DNA of 64,000 nt from JAPLJC01 sp963697965 (lineage in GTDB: Bacteria; Desulfobacterota; Desulfobaccia; Desulfobaccales; 0-14-0-80-60-11). Under the pieces are notes generated by a model. It did not search any database, was not told the DNA's origin, and saw only the letters and a list, made by a program, of their open reading frames with translations. Below, piece by piece: positions 59,705 through 64,000 of the stretch. A program made the position numbers and the translations under genes. Where the stretch lies: assembly GCA_963697965.1 (NCBI GenBank), contig OY969108.1, positions 2,914,001-2,978,000 of the forward strand. Direction: 5' to 3'. How positions within the stretch are numbered: the stretch's first letter is position 1; each line of letters opens with the position of its first letter.

Positions 59705-62248
59705 TCAACGACTCCCTGAAGGGGAGGCGCTGGAGGAATCTTTCTCCACCGCGCAAAAAGGATGGATGCAGTGCTTCAGCACCCGCAGAAAGGTCTGGTG
59801 CCGGGGGCTGCTCATTTCCAAATGTCTCAGGACCGCTAATTTAACCAGATCGCCCATGAAGAGCCAGACAACGCAGTAGGCCCAAATGACCCCCACGGCT
59901 CTCCAGTGGATGGGGGTAATGAGACCGAAGGGATAAATTACGAAGAGGGTAGCCAGGAGTTTGGTGATAACCGCCGACCAGAACAGTATGGGCGCCGGGT
60001 GCGGCTTTCTCAAGAACATGCGGGGCGTACGGGTCACGAAGAGTGTGAAATGTCCGGCCACGGCCATCTTCAGGAAGACGAAGGTCTGGATCTGGGGAAT
60101 ATCCAGTTTGAGCCAATTTTTGGCGATGATCAACATCAAAAAGCTCCCCAGCACTCCTGTGAGTCCCAGGACGGTGGAGAGTGTGAGCACCCGGCGCATG
60201 TTCCATTTGACCGGATTGGGATCCACCCGGGTGCGGTCCCAGGCGATGGCCATGATAGGAACATCATTGAAAAGAGCCAGCAAGATGATCATGATGGCCG
60301 TTATGGGATAGAAGTTGAAAACGATCATGGCCAATACTACAAAGAACATGATGCGGATGGTCTCTACGATGCGGTAAATGGCATAACTGTTCATGCGCTC
60401 GAAGATCCGGCGAGCTTCTTCCACCGCCCGCACGATTACTGAGAGACCGGGGGCGGTGAGTACCAGGGCGGCTGCGGCTCTGGCTGCATCGGTGGCGCCG
60501 CTCACCGCGATGCCCACGTCGGCTTGCTTGATGGCCGGAGCATCGTTGACGCCGTCGCCGGTCATGCCGACGATGTGCCCCCGGGACTGCAGAGCCCGGA
60601 CAATTTCATACTTGTGCTCGGGAAAAACCCTCGCATAGCCGCCGGCTTTTTCGATTTGGGTGATGGCCTCGGCGCTCAGGTGGTCGATATCCACGCCTTT
60701 CTTGAAGAGTTGGGCGGCAGGCTGGATGTCCAGGCCCAGTCCAAGTTTGCTGGCGATCTCCCGGCCAATGGCCACATCGTCTCCGGTCACCATCTTGATC
60801 TGAATGCCATGCTGCCTGGCGTCGGCAATGGTCTCTGCGGAATCTTCCCGGGGAGGATCAAAAAGTGGCAAAATTCCCAAAAACTGCCAGGAACCGTTAT
60901 CTTCAGTGCGAGCTACTCCGAGGGTGCGATAGCCTTTGGCCGCCAACTCATTTACCACCTTCTGAGCCTTGGCAAGAGTTTCCTGGTCCAGCTCACACAG
61001 GGCCATGATGATCTGGGGGGCGCCCTTGGTTACCTTGAAGGTTCGATTCTCTTTATCTTTGACGGTGCTCTCAGTCTTTTTGTGGACCGGGTCGAAAGGC
61101 ACAAACTGAACCTGGTTATATCCTTGCAGCGTTTCCTTATCCTTCAGCCCGGCCAACACCGCCAAATCGATGGGATCCCGATCCTCCTCTTTAGAAGCCA
61201 GCGCCCCATAAAGGATCAACTCTTCCGGGTTGCGGGCCGCAAAGATTACCGGGTCTCCCAAGGTAAGCTGGTTCAAAGTTAGAGTTCCGGTCTTATCCGT
61301 ACACAAGATGTCAACGCCGGCCATCTCCTCTATGGATTCGAGCCGGGTGACGATGGCCTTCTGCTTGGACAGAGCCAGCGCTCCCACTGCCATGGTCACC
61401 GAAAGCACCGCGGGTAAAGCTACGGGAATGGAAGCCACCGTGAGGATGAGGGCAAATTGAAGGAGGGTAAGGAGAGGGTCACCACGCTCCAGTTGCACCA
61501 GGATGAGCACTGCCACCAGCCCCAGGCTCAGGTAGATCAGGTAATCCCCGATCTGCAAAACAGCTTTCTGGAAATGGGAGGGGGCTCCGGCCGCCTGGAC
61601 CAACTTGGCGGTGCGGCCAAAGTAGGTGTTAGCCCCGGTACCGGTCACTACCGCCACCATCTCCCCCTGCTTGGCCACCGAGCCGGAATAGGCAATGTCC
61701 TCCGCTTTTTTGCTTACAGCCAAGGACTCGCCGGTCAAGGCCGACTGGTCCACGCTGAGATAATCACCCTCAAAAAGCTTGACATCGGCGGGAATGATAT
61801 CCCCCAGGCGGAGGCGGATAATATCCCCGGGAACCAGTTGCTCAGCGGCAATTTCTTGCCACTTTCCATCTCGGAGCACCCGGGCCTTGAGAGCCAGTTG
61901 CTTTTTCAGGGCCTCCAGGGCATTGGCGGCCTTGAATTCCTGCCAGAAACCCACCAGGGCGTTGAAAGCCAGCAAGACCGAAATAATGATGAGATCGTCC
62001 CAATGCTTGACTACCGCGGACAGGATTGCGGCAATTTCGATCATCCAGGGAATAGGCCCCCAAAAATAACCCAGGAATTTTAAGATTGGGTTAACCTTTT
62101 TTTCTTCCAGGGCATTGGGGCCAAATTGGGCCAGACGGTTCTGGGCCTCATCACCGGAGAGTCCCTGAGATGAAGTGGCGAGGGTAGCCCAGAGCTCTTC
62201 AGCACTTTGTTGCTGGGCCATGTCACTGGTGATCTCTTGTATAATCAT
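59705..62248 (-). CDS. Plasma-membrane proton-efflux P-type ATPase
   Basis: 847 residues from the ATG at 62248 (GGAGGG upstream); P3A family. Phosphorylation motif CTDKTGTLTLN (Asp318), actuator LTGES, nucleotide domain KGAPQIIM, hinge MTGDGVNDAPAIKQADVGIAV, and ten TM helices are present. It pumps protons out of the cytoplasm at the expense of ATP, as in archaea, protists and some bacteria. In an anaerobe it may support pH homeostasis. Length is normal. Confidence 0.93.
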   Translation of the reverse strand: MIIQEITSDMAQQQSAEELWATLATSSQGLSGDEAQNRLAQFGPNALEEKKVNPILKFLGYFWGPIPWMIEIAAILSAVVKHWDDLIIISVLLAFNALVGFWQEFKAANALEALKKQLALKARVLRDGKWQEIAAEQLVPGDIIRLRLGDIIPADVKLFEGDYLSVDQSALTGESLAVSKKAEDIAYSGSVAKQGEMVAVVTGTGANTYFGRTAKLVQAAGAPSHFQKAVLQIGDYLIYLSLGLVAVLILVQLERGDPLLTLLQFALILTVASIPVALPAVLSVTMAVGALALSKQKAIVTRLESIEEMAGVDILCTDKTGTLTLNQLTLGDPVIFAARNPEELILYGALASKEEDRDPIDLAVLAGLKDKETLQGYNQVQFVPFDPVHKKTESTVKDKENRTFKVTKGAPQIIMALCELDQETLAKAQKVVNELAAKGYRTLGVARTEDNGSWQFLGILPLFDPPREDSAETIADARQHGIQIKMVTGDDVAIGREIASKLGLGLDIQPAAQLFKKGVDIDHLSAEAITQIEKAGGYARVFPEHKYEIVRALQSRGHIVGMTGDGVNDAPAIKQADVGIAVSGATDAARAAAALVLTAPGLSVIVRAVEEARRIFERMNSYAIYRIVETIRIMFFVVLAMIVFNFYPITAIMIILLALFNDVPIMAIAWDRTRVDPNPVKWNMRRVLTLSTVLGLTGVLGSFLMLIIAKNWLKLDIPQIQTFVFLKMAVAGHFTLFVTRTPRMFLRKPHPAPILFWSAVITKLLATLFVIYPFGLITPIHWRAVGVIWAYCVVWLFMGDLVKLAVLRHLEMSSPRHQTFLRVLKHCIHPFCAVEKDSSSASPSGSR

Positions 62249-62679
62249 GGACACCACCCTCCTGCCATGCAGATGACATCTTATCAAGACCGCCAGACTC
62301 TGTCGGAGGAACGTTTTGACGAGCAGAGATGGTCTGCTCTGCTTTTAATCCAGGATACTTGTGGTCCGAGCAAAGGAAGGTCCTCACAGGTCTGTGCGTT
62401 GAGGACCCCTAGGCAAAGTGATGAATAAGGTAGCTCCTTTGCTTCCGGGCAGCGGACGCCGGTCCAGGAGGCCCCGAGGACACTTCTATTATTCTTTGAG
62501 TTCGATGGAATGATAAATGTTTAGCATATCACGCTTTGAGATCATAGTGGCAAAGGCAGGAGCAGGTCTAAACCCGCTCCTGGCTTGAGGCAGTTCTCAG
62601 CTCAGTTCTCGAAACTCGAAACTGAAAAGGGGGCGACCCAGCGGGGCGCCCCTACATCTCAAAACTCAAAACTCGAAAC
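62249..62679. other. Intergenic with hairpins
   Basis: No gene is seen. A hairpin CAGGAGC-x-GGT...ACC-x-GCTCCTG lies at about 62558-62583, and low-complexity AAACTCGAAACT units flank the palindrome at 62629-62654 before the cydB stop. Confidence 0.45.
62629..62654 (-). repeat. GC palindrome, possible cydB terminator
   Basis: On the minus strand TGTAGGGGCGCCCCGCTGGG is followed by TCGCCCCCTTTT. It is a copy of the dispersed palindrome family. With the T-run it could terminate the cydAB transcript. Confidence 0.5.
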
Positions 62680-63705
62680 TCAATAGCCCCCTTCCCCGGC
62701 CAGGTCCTCCTCTTTGGCCTTATCCTTGAAAAGAAAATGGACCCAGACCTGGTAGGCAATGACGATGGGCACAAAGGTCAGGGCCACCCCCAGCATGATC
62801 TTTAAGGTCAGGGGGCTGGAGGCGGAATTGGCGATGGTCAGGCTGTAAGCCGGATCGATACTGGAGGGCAGCAGCCTCGGGAAGAGTCCCACCACCCCGA
62901 ACAGGGTAACTCCGGCGATGGTGGCGCAGGAGGCGAACCAGGCCCGCCACCACGCTCCCCGGCGGATAAACAGATAGACCAGGATCAAGGCGGCCACCGC
63001 CAGGGCGGGGATCAACAAGAGGGCCGGGTAACTCCGGTAGTTGTCAAACAGAGTGGTGGCCCGCGAGCTGGCGAACAGAAACAGGGCCGCCACCAGCAAC
63101 AGCGGCCACCACAATCTGGCCGCCATGGCCGCGGCCCGCCTCTTAAGCGGCCCCTCGGTTTTAATCGCCAGCCATAGGGAGCCGTGCACCAGGAAGAGCA
63201 GGAGGAAGAGCACGCCCCCAGCCAGGCCGTAGGGGTTGATCAGGGTGAGCAGGCCCCCCTGGTAAACCCCGGCCCCATCGATGGGCAGGCCCCGAAAGAT
63301 ATTGGCGAAAGCTACTCCTAAAAGCAAGGCCGGCAAGAAGCTGCCGCCAATGAGGCAGCAATCCCAGAGGGTCTTCCAGCCGGGGTGGTCCACTTCATTC
63401 CGGAAGGCAAAGGAGACCCCCCGCAGGATCAGGGCGAACAGGATGAGCATCAAGGCGGAATAGAGGCCGCTGAACATCACCGCGTAAGTGGTGGGGAAGG
63501 CGGCGAAGGTCACCCCGCCGGCGGTGATCAGCCAGACCTCGTTTCCGTCCCAAAAAGGCCCCATGGCCCGGTAGACCAGCTTGCGCTCGGTTTCGCTCTT
63601 GGCCAGGAAGGGCAGCAAGACCCCTGCCCCCAGGTCGAAGCCGTCCAGCATGAAATAGATGGCCCACAGGATTCCCCACAGGAAAAACCAGATGGCTCCC
63701 AGCAT
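62680..63705 (-). CDS. cydB: Cytochrome bd quinol oxidase subunit II
   Basis: 341-residue integral membrane protein of the CydB family with about eight TM helices. The N-terminal LWAIYFMLDGFDLGAGVLLPFL and MGPFWDGNEVWLITAGGVTFAAFP are hallmark segments. With CydA it forms the high-affinity bd oxidase that reduces O2 to water at the expense of quinol; in anaerobes this usually serves oxygen defence. It follows cydA by 3 nt and is co-transcribed with it. Confidence 0.95.
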   Translation of the reverse strand: MLGAIWFFLWGILWAIYFMLDGFDLGAGVLLPFLAKSETERKLVYRAMGPFWDGNEVWLITAGGVTFAAFPTTYAVMFSGLYSALMLILFALILRGVSFAFRNEVDHPGWKTLWDCCLIGGSFLPALLLGVAFANIFRGLPIDGAGVYQGGLLTLINPYGLAGGVLFLLLFLVHGSLWLAIKTEGPLKRRAAAMAARLWWPLLLVAALFLFASSRATTLFDNYRSYPALLLIPALAVAALILVYLFIRRGAWWRAWFASCATIAGVTLFGVVGLFPRLLPSSIDPAYSLTIANSASSPLTLKIMLGVALTFVPIVIAYQVWVHFLFKDKAKEEDLAGEGGY

Positions 63706-63708
63706 CAC

Positions 63709-64000
63709 TCAACCCTCCCCCCCGGCGGCGGCGGCCGGGGCCGGCTCCGGCCCCCGCCGGGCATGTTTGGCAATCAGATAGAAGGCCACTCCTCCCAACA
63801 GGCCGTAGACCACAATGAAGGCCGCCAACGAGACGGCCACCTGGGAGGCGGCGATGGGAGAGACCGCCGCCCCGGTCCTCATCAACCCGTAAACGATCCA
63901 GGGCTGGCGGCCCACCTCGGTGACTATCCAGCCTGCCTCCAAGGCCACATAGGGGAGCGGTATGGCATAGAGCATCACCTTTAAAAAGCAGGGGCTCGAT
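63709..64000 (-). CDS. cydA: Cytochrome bd quinol oxidase subunit I, 3' part
   Basis: C-terminal 97 or so residues of CydA, running off the window end. The segment AGWIVTEVGRQPWIVYGLMRT is the conserved CydA region, followed by a TM helix (VSLAAFIVVYGLLGGVAFYLIA) and a Pro/Ala tail. The frame stays open to 64000, so the gene is truncated only by the window edge. Confidence 0.92.
   Translation of the reverse strand, partial: SSPCFLKVMLYAIPLPYVALEAGWIVTEVGRQPWIVYGLMRTGAAVSPIAASQVAVSLAAFIVVYGLLGGVAFYLIAKHARRGPEPAPAAAAGGEG

Noticed and set aside
1..64000. CRISPR arrays, tRNA and rRNA genes
   Set aside because: No regularly spaced repeats, CCA-ended cloverleaf or rRNA signature sequences were found by reading. 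A covariance-model scan was not possible.

Overview
The window looks like the chromosome of an anaerobic, GC-rich, Gram-negative bacterium, most likely a member of the Desulfobacterota (former Deltaproteobacteria). This is an inference from gene content: many lipoproteins with signal peptides, DsrE- and rhodanese-type sulfur proteins, three TauE/SafE (TSUP) transporters, a MeaB-type GTPase, FolE2, a cytochrome bd oxidase, and two apparent selenoproteins. No rRNA, tRNA or CRISPR array was seen.

Layout. 0.3-3 kb: a ParB-domain protein and two glycine-zipper lipoproteins. 3-5 kb: a scarred region with an IS3-type transposase remnant, then a tandem rhodanese gene whose frame runs through an in-frame UGA followed by a bacterial SECIS-like hairpin. 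5-9.6 kb: an FMN reductase, a pirin and a run of exported proteins (YVTN beta-propeller, DsrE-like, small lipoprotein, DUF305). 9.8-38 kb: the core of the window. It holds five paralogous phosphoenolpyruvate-synthase-like proteins, three CheY-like receivers, a cache/PAS histidine kinase, a Lon protease with a receiver domain inserted before its ATPase, three TSUP transporters, three universal stress proteins and several small membrane proteins. 38.6-46.7 kb: a rhodanese-ferritin fusion, MeaB, a DHH phosphoesterase, an isochorismatase-fold hydrolase, a cupin, RNase R and small hypothetical genes. 47-55 kb: HisD, FolE2 interrupted by an amber codon, a cysteine-rich protein, an exported beta-carbonic anhydrase, a LonB/YcbZ-type protease, a cation diffusion facilitator, and a frameshifted GreA/GreB-like gene. 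55-64 kb: an OB-fold-like exported protein, an OsmC-like gene with an in-frame UGA and SECIS-like hairpin, a cytidylate-kinase-like protein, a CLC channel with CBS domains, a proton P-type ATPase, CydB and the 3' end of CydA.

How it may work together. In the 9.8-38 kb block, the PEP-synthase-like proteins share a helical N-terminus, an ATP-grasp domain, a phosphohistidine swivel domain and a C-terminal domain that replaces the usual PEP-binding barrel. Single paralogs have lost one module each. Three of the five sit directly beside a stand-alone receiver, and one of these also follows a histidine kinase. This suggests an undescribed signalling or phosphotransfer module that joins two-component input to a dikinase-like chemistry, regulated proteolysis (receiver-Lon) and small-anion transport (TSUP). 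That link is inferred from gene order and domains only.

The two UGA-interrupted genes each carry a 7-bp hairpin whose loop starts 20-22 nt after the UGA and has G at its second position. They support each other as evidence that this organism uses selenocysteine, although no sel genes lie in the window. Intergenic DNA carries a 141-bp MITE-like element, a family of GC-rich palindromes and long purine/pyrimidine tracts.
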